Origin: Synergistaceae bacterium
GTDB lineage: Bacteria > Synergistota > Synergistia > Synergistales > Aminobacteriaceae
Assembly (NCBI GenBank): GCA_031289165.1
Contig: JAITPZ010000049.1
Location: 1-10,636 of the forward strand
Direction of reading: 5' to 3'
DNA length: 10,636 bases
This document shows, piece by piece, positions 1 to 6,177 of this stretch. Under the pieces are notes generated by a model that was not told the DNA's origin, did no database searches, and worked only from the letters and a program-made list of their open reading frames with translations. Every line of letters starts with the position of its first letter. Positions within the stretch are counted from its first letter, which is position 1. The position numbers and the translations under genes are program-made.

Positions 1-102
1 CCAGATAAATCTGCTGATAAATGTACTGCTGAACGAAAGAACCAATACTGTCAGCACCAACCATCGATACATCCCACTCCGCTTTTCCGTAAAAACGACC
101 AT
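1..102 (-). CDS. N-terminal fragment of a probable MFS-type membrane transporter (runs off left edge)
   Basis: Reading leftwards from an ATG at 102, the frame stays open to the window edge. It encodes a short basic leader (MVVFTEKRSG) and then a hydrophobic segment starting MYRWLVLTVLVLSFSSTFIS and ending RFIW. This has the look of the first transmembrane helix of a major facilitator superfamily permease, where an aromatic/basic start leads into a long apolar helix ending in an Arg. A GGAGGGG ribosome-binding site lies at about 113-119, which suits the ATG at 102 or the GTG at 105. An internal ATG at 72 with a nearer GGAG is the alternative start. Only about 34 codons are visible, so the MFS assignment rests on the character of helix 1 and the substrate cannot be guessed. 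The long AT-rich region to the right is its likely upstream control region. Confidence 0.5.
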   Translation of the reverse strand, partial: MVVFTEKRSGMYRWLVLTVLVLSFSSTFISRFIW

Positions 103-650
103 CACTGTTCCACCCCTCCGAATTTTGTCGACATCTGTTTCCATATGGCGGTCCTTTGCTTTATATCTGACCTCCCTTATTTGGACACCGGACTTTTGAC
201 AGGAGCCATACATCAGCCTCCAACGCCGCATTCAGGACGAGAGGACGGACAAATACAGCAGGAACTTCTTCAGGCTCCTGCTGTTGTGACCCTCGCGTTC
301 CGTGCCCTCGCCAGGCGACGGTTGATCCTCTGCAACGGCAATCTTCATAAAATTTGGAGTTTATAGCGATTTCATGGGGAAAATCAAAGTTATCGCTTAA
401 ATTATTGCAATCGCTAAACTCTCAGCAAACCATAAGAAGGCTGATATCAGGAATCCAAAAAATTAAATTTCATGAATTCAGCAATATCATTGCATTTTAT
501 AACTTCTGAAAAGTATATCATCTGTCAGATTTCATTTTTGCAACATACTTGCATTAATCCGTGCTGAAGGATATTTTCTATCTTAGAAAAAAATTTAAAA
601 TATTTTAATAAATTGTGCAATTATGAACTGGAAAGGCTTTGTAATGTTCA
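103..650. other. Intergenic region without a convincing gene; AT-rich core with clustered short motifs
   Basis: No reading frame here has a ribosome-binding site together with coding-like composition. A 38-codon minus-strand frame beginning MKIAVAEDQ at 348 lacks a Shine-Dalgarno sequence. From about 355 to 645 the DNA is markedly AT-rich compared with the GC-rich genes. Three copies of ATCGCT lie at 365-370 (minus), 392-397 and 410-415 (plus). TTGCA-type motifs recur at 404-411 (ATTGCAAT), 481-493 (perfect dyad GCAAT-ATC-ATTGC), 538-543 and 549-555. A perfect 7-bp dyad TTTTCTA/TAGAAAA spans 574-590. This is most simply read as a promoter/operator region for the transporter gene to the left; the motifs are visible but their function is inferred. 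Confidence 0.5.
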
Positions 651-659
651 AGCCCACGG

Positions 660-800
660 GGGCGGAGGCTGCTGCGCAAACCTTCGGTCCGTTCGGCCCC
701 TGCGGGGCCCTCGCTGATGAAGAAACTAAGCGGACCGCAGCCACACGGCTCATACTTCGCCGGTTCACTGCTTATGGCCCCCCCTAGAACCCCTGGCGAT
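660..800. other. GC-rich structured intergenic element, possible ncRNA or repeat copy
   Basis: A GC-rich block interrupts AT-rich flanks and is rich in complementary segments. GGCCCC (695-700) pairs with GGGGCC (704-709) around a 3-nt loop. CGGTCCG (685-691) matches CGGACCG (731-737), and GGCTGC (667-672) matches GCAGCC (737-742); the two outer pairings share base 737. No convincing reading frame covers it. It could be a dispersed intergenic repeat or a small structured RNA; I do not recognise a known family. Confidence 0.4.
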
Positions 801-840
801 TAAACCTTTGCCTGAGCAATGTCGAGCGCATGAGGTTTAA
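800..840. repeat. 8-bp perfect inverted repeat downstream of the PHP gene
   Basis: TTAAACCT at 800-807 is the exact reverse complement of AGGTTTAA at 833-840, with 25 bp between. The pair lies about 50 bp past the stop of the last gene of the sensor operon. It could fold in the operon transcript, but there is no T-run after it on the minus strand, so it is not a standard intrinsic terminator. Confidence 0.4.
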
Positions 841-889
841 ACGGTAATTACGAATTTTTCTCTTCCGGCCTCTGCTTTTGTTTAAAATC

Positions 890-1669
890 TTACGGAAACA
901 GAACTTTACGTCCCATCTTCCCGCTCAGGGCGAGTTTGACCTCCTCGAACGAGGGCTCGGCGAGGAGCATGGGCGTACAGCGGCTGCGGGAAATTTCTTC
1001 AATCCTGTGGGCGTCGGAGGAGCGTACAGGAGTGCGGCCGGCGTAGCGGGCTTTCCAGCCCTCCAGGTCGGCGTGCGAGACGCGGGGCGATATCTCGACG
1101 GCGGAGCAGGGGAAATTTTCCGGAAGCCGCCCCAGCACGACCTCGTAGGAAAAGGACGGCCTGTCGAGGTGCGCGGGGATGACGATGGCGCCGGACTCCA
1201 TGCCGCGGGCCGCGATCTCGTCCACGGTGTACTGCGCCCCCTGGACCAGCAGAATCGGCTCCTGATCCACGACGTTGTTCTCGTGGTCGATGACGAGCTG
1301 ATAACCGAAGATGTCCTCCTGATTGAGGATGGGCGGCATGCGCAGCCAGAGCCAGTCCTGAAAGGCCCGCGCCCTCTCTCCGGTTTCGAAGATCACGACG
1401 ATGTGGACGTCCTCCATGCTCTGAACTTCCATGCCGGGAAGGACGACGGGGCGTTCCTCACCCTTCGCGTCGCCCTTTCGGGCCGCGTCCCGCAGCGCCG
1501 CGAAGTTTCCCGCGTGATTGTGATCCGTCACCGCGACGAGGTCGATCCCCTCGTCGCGGCATCGGGCGATGATTTCGGGCGCGCCCATGCCGAGGTCGGC
1601 GCAGGGCGACAGCACGGTGTGCAGGTGCAGGTCGATCCAGAAGCGGCGAAGTTCAGCTTTCCCGGGCAT
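890..1669 (-). CDS. PHP-domain metallo-phosphoesterase
   Basis: A 259-residue protein with the full set of PHP (polymerase and histidinol phosphatase) metal ligands. Numbered from the ATG at 1669 these are H15-x-H17 in DLHLHT, D25, D49-H50 in AVTDHN, E81 in GMEV, H89, H167 in IPAHLD, and D219-x-H221 in SSDAH. PHP enzymes hydrolyse phosphoester bonds using a bi- or trinuclear metal site; free-standing members of this size act on nucleotides, short oligonucleotides or sugar phosphates, and the substrate here is unknown. It is cytoplasmic, with no signal or membrane segment. The start at 1669 overlaps the end of the preceding gene by 17 bp; an earlier ATG at 1708 would overlap by 56 bp, and neither has a strong ribosome-binding site. 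It is the last gene of the hydrogenase-like sensor operon, where it may be the effector (inference). Confidence 0.88.
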   Translation of the reverse strand: MPGKAELRRFWIDLHLHTVLSPCADLGMGAPEIIARCRDEGIDLVAVTDHNHAGNFAALRDAARKGDAKGEERPVVLPGMEVQSMEDVHIVVIFETGERARAFQDWLWLRMPPILNQEDIFGYQLVIDHENNVVDQEPILLVQGAQYTVDEIAARGMESGAIVIPAHLDRPSFSYEVVLGRLPENFPCSAVEISPRVSHADLEGWKARYAGRTPVRSSDAHRIEEISRSRCTPMLLAEPSFEEVKLALSGKMGRKVLFP

Positions 1670-2000
1670 CGCCGATACCCAGGGCGGCGAGCTGACGACA
1701 AAGCTCATAGGCGCGAAGCGGCGAGATCGCGAGCGCGATGTTTTCCTCGCGGCACTTCGCGGCCAGGTCCTCCTGCGGCGTCCGGTTCGAGGCCAGAATC
1801 ACGAGAGGAAGCTCCTTCAGCGCGGCGACGGCGGCGACGTTGAGGTGTACCTGGATCGTCACCCAAATCCAGTCCTCGCGCGCCTCCCCCAGAATATGGC
1901 TGAGGAGGTCCCCGACGATCACGTTCTCGATCTCCCGCGCCCCGTCGCCCGGGGAGACTACGTCGAGCCGAAGGGCAGCGCAGATTTCACCGATCGTCAT
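1653..2000 (-). CDS. DRTGG-domain protein, second copy in the operon
   Basis: A 115-residue soluble protein resembling stand-alone DRTGG-domain proteins. The core runs from about residue 27 (VIVGDLLSHIL) through WVTIQVHLNVAAVAAL to LAISPLRAYELCRQLA near the C-terminus. It aligns by eye with the other small protein encoded at 3839-4198: VGDLLSHILG matches ASDLMSDVLA, LPLVILASNRTP matches LQTIIFVRGKMP, and the closing helix matches as well. The two are therefore probably paralogues. DRTGG domains often accompany CBS or phosphotransacetylase-type domains and are thought to be regulatory; no catalytic motif is visible. Its ATG overlaps the stop of the hydrogenase-like gene by 4 bp (ATGA), with GGGGAGG just upstream, which indicates translational coupling. 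Confidence 0.75.
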   Translation of the reverse strand: MTIGEICAALRLDVVSPGDGAREIENVIVGDLLSHILGEAREDWIWVTIQVHLNVAAVAALKELPLVILASNRTPQEDLAAKCREENIALAISPLRAYELCRQLAALGIGDARES

Positions 2001-3334
2001 CCCTGCACCTCCCCGCGCTGACCGCGCGACCCCACGGACGTCGGAGTCTCCGGGTTTTTGCCGCAGAGCTCGAAAATCTGCGTGCTCAGGTCGGTGATGC
2101 GCTCCTTGAGCTTGAAGATGCAGTCCGTCATTTCACCCTCCCCGCTGGCCAGGGCCGTGGCCATGGCGCGGCAGGACGGGTGGCCGCAGGATCCGCAGTC
2201 GATTCCCGGCAGCATCGTATAAAGCTCGTTGATCTTTTTCAGGCGGGTCATCGCCTGCTGAATGTCGTTCGAAAGGGACTTCTGCTCCAACGGCTTTATC
2301 GGCTCGCTGAAGCGCCATATATCGCTCCTGTAAAGCTCCATGAGCCGCTCGCGTTCCTCTTTGGTCAGGGTCCAGTTGATGTTCAGGTTTTCGAGCCGCA
2401 CCAGGGACATGAAGCGCGACTCGGACGTCGCTACGCCCCCGAGACAGCCCTGGTCGCACATGCGGCACTCGAGATATTCCACGCAGCCCAGCCGCCCGAG
2501 CTCCAGCTCGTTCAGCAGGTCCCGGACGTTGCGGATGCCCGTCGCGACGATCGAGGTCAGGGGACGCCCCATGGTCGCGGCGATATGCCGGGTCTCCCCG
2601 CCGTGCAGGGCCCACGTCAGCCATCGCCCGTTGCGTTCGAGGGAATGCGGCAACTCGTCCACCGTCGCCCCTTCGGTGATGAGGTTGCGGATCACCTGCC
2701 GGATGATGATCACGTGATCGAAGTTGCTCTTCGGACGTCCCGCGGGCAGACTCTGGAGCTGCGACATCGCGGGACAGGGGGCGATGAGGGCGACGCTTTC
2801 CGTGCGTCCGGTCGCCTGTCTCCAGTAATCGATGCTGATTTCGAGCGGGGACTCCACGCCGACGAGCCGGTCGATCAGCTCCGGGTGATTGAGCTGGATC
2901 AGGCGCATCACGGCGGGGCAGTAGGTCGAAATAAGCGGAGGGTCGTCCCTTTTGCGCTCGTTGATCTGTCGGGCGATCGCGAGAGCGGCAAGGTCGAAGG
3001 CCGTGGAGATGTAGTCAGAGATGTCCTCGAAACCCAGACGGGTCAGGGACTCCTGCAGCGATCCCGTGCGACCGCAGGATCCGGTCTGCACGTAAAACGA
3101 GGGGTCGGCCATCAGAAGCAGATCCTGATTCTTCCGAATGGTGACCCAGCTGTCCTGCCGCACCTCTATGGCCTTCCAGGGGCATACTCGAATACACTCT
3201 CCGCATCCCATGCAGAGATCGGTATCGACGTGGACCGCGCCCTGATAAATTTTCATCGCCTGAGTGGGACAGTTCCTGATGCACTTGGTGCAACGCCTGC
3301 AGGCGTCATGATGCACCTCTATACCCAGCGGCAT
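1997..3334 (-). CDS. [FeFe]-hydrogenase-like sensory iron-sulfur protein
   Basis: A 445-residue protein with three parts. Residues 12-55 form a 2x[4Fe-4S] ferredoxin domain (C12/C15/C18/C22 and C41/C44/C47/C51). Residues 80-300 resemble the H-cluster domain of [FeFe] hydrogenases, with the three cysteine motifs STYCPAV (C139), APCPAM (C187) and MCDQGC (C293, C297). Residues 380-405 are a C-x2-C-x4-C-x16-C iron-sulfur motif. The four cubane ligands are present, but the proton-relay Cys next to the first ligand is Tyr138, and the Lys usual after the second motif is missing. That pattern fits the putative sensory hydrogenase-like proteins (HsfB-type) rather than catalytic HydA. A strong GGGAGGG lies 5 bp before the ATG. 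The gene follows the GHKL ATPase gene and overlaps the next gene by 4 bp. Confidence 0.85.
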   Translation of the reverse strand: MPLGIEVHHDACRRCTKCIRNCPTQAMKIYQGAVHVDTDLCMGCGECIRVCPWKAIEVRQDSWVTIRKNQDLLLMADPSFYVQTGSCGRTGSLQESLTRLGFEDISDYISTAFDLAALAIARQINERKRDDPPLISTYCPAVMRLIQLNHPELIDRLVGVESPLEISIDYWRQATGRTESVALIAPCPAMSQLQSLPAGRPKSNFDHVIIIRQVIRNLITEGATVDELPHSLERNGRWLTWALHGGETRHIAATMGRPLTSIVATGIRNVRDLLNELELGRLGCVEYLECRMCDQGCLGGVATSESRFMSLVRLENLNINWTLTKEERERLMELYRSDIWRFSEPIKPLEQKSLSNDIQQAMTRLKKINELYTMLPGIDCGSCGHPSCRAMATALASGEGEMTDCIFKLKERITDLSTQIFELCGKNPETPTSVGSRGQRGEVQG

Positions 3335-3360
3335 TTTAACCCTCCCTCCCGATTTAAGCT

Positions 3361-3388
3361 CAGGGGGGCGGAGCCCGTTCGCCCCCTG
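3361..3388. repeat. Intercistronic stem-loop inside the sensor operon
   Basis: CAGGGGGGCG (3361-3370) is nearly complementary to CGCCCCCTG (3380-3388), with one extra base in the longer arm. It lies between the stop of the GHKL ATPase gene (3394) and the ribosome-binding site of the hydrogenase-like gene. The T-run lies on the plus-strand side, so it is not a terminator for the minus-strand transcript. It could mark an mRNA processing or stability site. Confidence 0.5.
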
Positions 3389-3393
3389 CTTTT

Positions 3394-3825
3394 TTACGTT
3401 TTTTGCAGCAGAATCTCGGACCTGAGCGTCGTTCCCTTTCCGACCTCGGAAAGGAGTTCGAATCCGTCGGAGTTGCGTTTGATGTTGGGAAGGCCCATGC
3501 CCGCTCCAAAACCCATCTCTCTGATTTTTTCGGGAGCGGTCGAAAAACCCTCCGTCATCGCCTTTCCAATGTCCGGGATTCCCGGTCCGGTGTCCACAGC
3601 CGATATTTTAATGCACTCGGGCCACACTTCCAGCTCCATCTCGCCGCCTCCGCCGTGGATGACGAGGTTCATCTCCGCCTCATACGCGACGACAGCGGCC
3701 CGTCGGATGAGGTCCGAGGGAATGCCCAGCATTTTCAGAACGGACTTGATCTTTGTGGACGCCTCGCCGATGGAGACGAGTTCGGTCCCGTCCACGGCGT
3801 AGCTTTCCACGTACGGAGAGGACAC
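3394..3825 (-). CDS. GHKL-type ATP-binding protein, anti-sigma-factor/serine-kinase-like
   Basis: A 143-residue single-domain protein with all ATP-lid motifs of the HATPase_c (GHKL) fold. The N-box is E49-x3-N53 (EAEMN), the G1 box is DTGPGIPD from D78, the G2 box is GFGAGMGL at 105-112, and GKGT lies at 129-132. The size and single-domain layout match RsbW/SpoIIAB-like anti-sigma factor serine kinases more than two-component histidine kinases; there is no phospho-accepting His domain. The start is GTG at 3825, with AGGAG about 10 bp upstream, and lies 13 bp after the stop of the DRTGG gene. In similar anaerobe operons such an ATPase accompanies the hydrogenase-like protein, so it probably passes a redox signal to a partner. 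No antagonist, phosphatase or sigma factor is encoded in this window. Confidence 0.85.
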   Translation of the reverse strand: MSSPYVESYAVDGTELVSIGEASTKIKSVLKMLGIPSDLIRRAAVVAYEAEMNLVIHGGGGEMELEVWPECIKISAVDTGPGIPDIGKAMTEGFSTAPEKIREMGFGAGMGLPNIKRNSDGFELLSEVGKGTTLRSEILLQKT

Positions 3826-3838
3826 GGGAGCCCGTCTC

Positions 3839-4198
3839 CTAATTCCTTGAGATGGCGCGAGGAGAAAGTCCGCCGGTGTAAAGTCGCCCCGCCGCCTCGA
3901 ACATGCTCATGGCGCTCACGAGAATCGGCATCTCCACCTCGCGCGCCAGCTGCAGCAGGTCCTCGCCGGGCATCTTACCCCGCACAAAGATGATGGTCTG
4001 GAGGTCCAGCATCTGAGCGGTCCTGAAAATCTGAATGTTGGTCAGTCCGGTTAAAAGCAGGACTCCGGGCGACGCAAAGGCCAGCACGTCGCTCATGAGA
4101 TCCGAGGCGTAGCCCGCGTCGACCTCGATCGAGTCCAGCAACCCCTCGCCGACAAGAACCTCGGCCTGCAAAATCTCTCTGATTTTGCTGAGTTTCAT
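3839..4198 (-). CDS. DRTGG-domain protein, first gene of the sensor module
   Basis: A 119-residue soluble protein of the DRTGG type. The central part VDAGYASDLMSDVLAF leads into LTGLTNIQIFRTAQMLDL, then IIFVRGKMP and the closing MPILVSAMSMFEAAGRL. The literal DRTGG sequence is not present, which is common in stand-alone members. It is similar along its length to the smaller protein encoded at 1653-2000, so the operon carries two diverged copies placed on either side of the ATPase and hydrogenase-like genes. The ATG at 4198 is preceded by AGGGGGG about 7 bp away. It starts only 33 bp after the stop of the binding-protein gene, with no terminator between. Its ligand and partner are unknown. Confidence 0.78.
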   Translation of the reverse strand: MKLSKIREILQAEVLVGEGLLDSIEVDAGYASDLMSDVLAFASPGVLLLTGLTNIQIFRTAQMLDLQTIIFVRGKMPGEDLLQLAREVEMPILVSAMSMFEAAGRLYTGGLSPRAISRN

Positions 4199-4231
4199 AA
4201 AGCAACCCCCCTGATGGTAAAATCGGCCTTC

Positions 4232-5497
4232 CTAATAGTCATAGTACCCCAGTCCCGTCACGTCCATATCCTTCAAAACAAAAAAACTTCGGTCGCGTAT
4301 CTCGAAAACGCGCACATGGCGTCGGGCGGGGCGGTGCGTCGTCTCGTCGATATCCAGAGTCTGAGCGCCGAAGGGAATGCCCTGCGCCCGGGCAAGGGTG
4401 AGAAGCAATCCCCTCCGGTCGAGAGGGTCTCCCGTCTCGAGCGCCGACAGGGCGCGGTTCAGCCACACGGCGAGCGCATTGGCCCGCCCCGCCGCGACGC
4501 TGTCCGCCACGCCGACGGTGCGCGACGACCAGAGGTCGCGCTTCAGCTGCTCGAAGCCGCCCTGCGTGTCGAGATTCATGTTCTGATCGGCGAAGAGCAT
4601 TCTCCTGAACGAGAGAAAGGAGCTGTCCGGCGCCCCGCCGTACCAGAGCCGATAGGGGGAGCGCGCCTCCATGAGGCCGCGCCAGATCTCCGCGCTGGCC
4701 ATTCTGCCGACGTAGCTGATGAATACTCCGGCGCTGTACTCCTTCACCTCCTCCGTCAGTATGGAAAAGGTGTCCGAGACGGAGGGATCGACCCAGTAGG
4801 GCATGGGCATAAACTTCGCGTCCGTCAGCAGGGCAGTGCATATTTTGGCCTCGCGTTCCTCGTTCAGCGTGAAACGGGCGCCGATGACGCCGATGCGGGC
4901 CGAGGGATCCTGCGTCAGGGCCGCGTACTCCGTGAAGGCCCTGCAGCGATAATCGCGGAACAGGTCCAACGCGTAGACGAAGGGCAGAAGGCGCCCTCCT
5001 TCGTAAAAAAAAACGTTTTCTCCGCCCGCCAGCATCAGGGGAACACCGGACGTCCGCATCCGATCGATCAGTCCCGCGTCCACGAAAGACGAGGCGAAGC
5101 TGAAAACGGACACCGTCCCCCGGGTCAGGGGAAGCGAGTAAGAACTCACCGAGTCCTCCGTGAGAGGCGGCAGAAAAACGAAATTGAGATCGTGCCCCAG
5201 AATGCCGTCCCCCACCTCCGAGACCTCGTTCTGGAACCAGAGGAGCGTTTTTCGAATGGAAAGCCCCGGTTCACTCTCCCATCCCTCGTCCGGCGGAACA
5301 ACCAGCACGTCCCACGTCCAGGCGGCCGCGTCGACGGCCGCGACGGCGCGCGTCGGAGACAGAAGCGCCGACACGAAAACAAGAGACGCCAAAAAACCCC
5401 TCCAAAGCGCCCCCTCGCCGGAAAATTTTCTCCCCCGTCCGCCCGGCGATTTCCCGGCGCGGCCCCCGATATTCTCCGCCACTCGTTTCGTTTGCAT
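4232..5497 (-). CDS. LivJ-like periplasmic ligand-binding protein
   Basis: A 421-residue exported protein. An Arg/Lys-rich N-terminus is followed by a hydrophobic signal segment (GFLASLVFVSALLSPTRAVA) with likely cleavage after AVAA. The mature part has the size and alternating strand/helix pattern of type I periplasmic binding proteins of branched-chain amino acid ABC transporters. Examples are SIRKTLLWFQNEVS early on, SGVPLMLAGGENVFF near the first-lobe ligand region, and RIGVIGARFTLNEEREAK at the second lobe. No permease or ATPase gene is nearby, so it may be an orphan receptor. The ATG at 5497 is chosen because GGTGGAG lies 6 bp upstream; an ATG at 5515 lacks such a site. The downstream sensor module begins 33 bp after its stop. 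The fold is inferred from pattern and the ligand is unknown. Confidence 0.65.
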   Translation of the reverse strand: MQTKRVAENIGGRAGKSPGGRGRKFSGEGALWRGFLASLVFVSALLSPTRAVAAVDAAAWTWDVLVVPPDEGWESEPGLSIRKTLLWFQNEVSEVGDGILGHDLNFVFLPPLTEDSVSSYSLPLTRGTVSVFSFASSFVDAGLIDRMRTSGVPLMLAGGENVFFYEGGRLLPFVYALDLFRDYRCRAFTEYAALTQDPSARIGVIGARFTLNEEREAKICTALLTDAKFMPMPYWVDPSVSDTFSILTEEVKEYSAGVFISYVGRMASAEIWRGLMEARSPYRLWYGGAPDSSFLSFRRMLFADQNMNLDTQGGFEQLKRDLWSSRTVGVADSVAAGRANALAVWLNRALSALETGDPLDRRGLLLTLARAQGIPFGAQTLDIDETTHRPARRHVRVFEIRDRSFFVLKDMDVTGLGYYDY

Positions 5498-5503
5498 TGT
5501 CCG

Positions 5504-5510
5504 CTCCACC
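5504..5510 (-). promoter_or_regulatory. Ribosome-binding site deciding the binding-protein start
   Basis: GGTGGAG on the minus strand, 6 bp before the ATG at 5497. It lies inside the longer frame that begins at 5515, so it favours the shorter product. Confidence 0.6.
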
Positions 5511-5629
5511 CCCATAAATTACGGGAACGCGATACAGAAAGTCATACGTTACAGTTTACAGCACAACGGCGGGAAGTCACGGGGATCTCCCTCCGGATTA
5601 TTCGATTTCGCGAAAATTTTTGATGAACG

Positions 5630-6133
5630 CTACTTTGGAAGCTCGCCTTTTTTAACGGTCGCCCTGAGCTGCCGGATCACCTCTTCGGTGATGTCCGTAC
5701 CGCCGTAATAAGCGGAGGTTTTTTCCAGGACGACCGTTATCTTTCTTTTTTGAGCGACGGTCCGGACGGCGTCCTGGCACTCCCGATCGATCGGCGTCAT
5801 CAGGCGCGCTTCCTCCGCGCGCATCTCCCGGGCGTTCTCCTCGACGATTCGCCTTTGCTCGTCGGGGTCCGTCGTCTTTTCGAGGGCCGCCTGGATCTCG
5901 GCTTCCTTCCGCCTCCCCCTCTCCCCCATCTGTTTGGCCACCAGTTCGAAGTTCGGGTGCTGGTACAGGATCTTTTGAGTCTCGACCACGCCGACCGTGT
6001 CCGCCCCGCGCGCGGCGTCCGCCGTCGCGACCGTGAACGCCGCGGAAAGGAGGCCCGCCAGAAGCGCCTTTTTCAGCAAAATAATTCCCCTCGACAACAT
6101 CGCTCTGTTCAAAAGCATTCTCTCCGACGACAC
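5630..6133 (-). CDS. OmpH/Skp-family periplasmic protein (copy 1)
   Basis: A 167-residue secreted protein of the OmpH (Skp-like) family. The signal peptide spans the region LLKKALLAGLLSAAFTVATA, ending near ADAARGA. The mature start TVGVVETQKILYQHPNF is the typical first strand of the family, followed by a charged helical coiled-coil region with many Glu, Arg and Ala (about residues 65-115). The C-terminal strands are ITVVLEKTSAYYGGTDIT, again characteristic. Skp-like proteins chaperone outer-membrane proteins in the periplasm, usually as trimers. The reading frame extends to an ATG at 6181, but GAGGAGG at 6142-6148 sits 8 bp before a GTG at 6133, which I take as the start; ATG 6118 is another option. 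No bamA or lpxD is adjacent, unlike the classical location of skp. Confidence 0.82.
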   Translation of the reverse strand: MSSERMLLNRAMLSRGIILLKKALLAGLLSAAFTVATADAARGADTVGVVETQKILYQHPNFELVAKQMGERGRRKEAEIQAALEKTTDPDEQRRIVEENAREMRAEEARLMTPIDRECQDAVRTVAQKRKITVVLEKTSAYYGGTDITEEVIRQLRATVKKGELPK

Positions 6134-6141
6134 GACAACTG

Positions 6142-6148
6142 CCTCCTC
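6142..6148 (-). promoter_or_regulatory. Ribosome-binding site deciding a GTG start for OmpH copy 1
   Basis: GAGGAGG on the minus strand with 8-bp spacing to the GTG at 6133. The frame is open further upstream, so this site decides the start. Confidence 0.6.
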
Positions 6149-6177
6149 ATAAAAATATATCGTTCGGAACATCCCCG

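Noticed and set aside
236..348. Minus-strand small frame beginning MKIAVAEDQ
   Set aside because: The start looks like some small-protein N-termini, but there is no Shine-Dalgarno sequence and it stops after 38 codons without a motif.
145..366. Plus-strand 73-codon open frame
   Set aside because: No ribosome-binding site before its ATG, unusual composition, and no recognisable motif; chance frame in intergenic DNA.
711..726. CTGATGA followed at once by GAAAC on the plus strand, resembling a hammerhead ribozyme core
   Set aside because: The two core segments need a stem II between them, and only one base separates them. I also could not find a proper cleavage site with stems I and III.
878..1843. 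Long plus-strand open frames opposite the sensor operon, binding protein and manC
   Set aside because: They are antisense shadows caused by high GC third positions; the minus-strand products have clear family motifs and ribosome-binding sites.
3361..3400. Intrinsic terminator on the plus strand (stem followed by T-run)
   Set aside because: No plus-strand gene ends here; on the minus strand, where the genes lie, no T-run follows the stem.
5542..5580. 12-codon minus-strand frame (GTG start with GGAGGG 8 bp upstream) ahead of the binding-protein gene, as a possible leader peptide
   Set aside because: Too short to judge; it has no run of a regulatory amino acid, and there is no attenuator-type hairpin after it.
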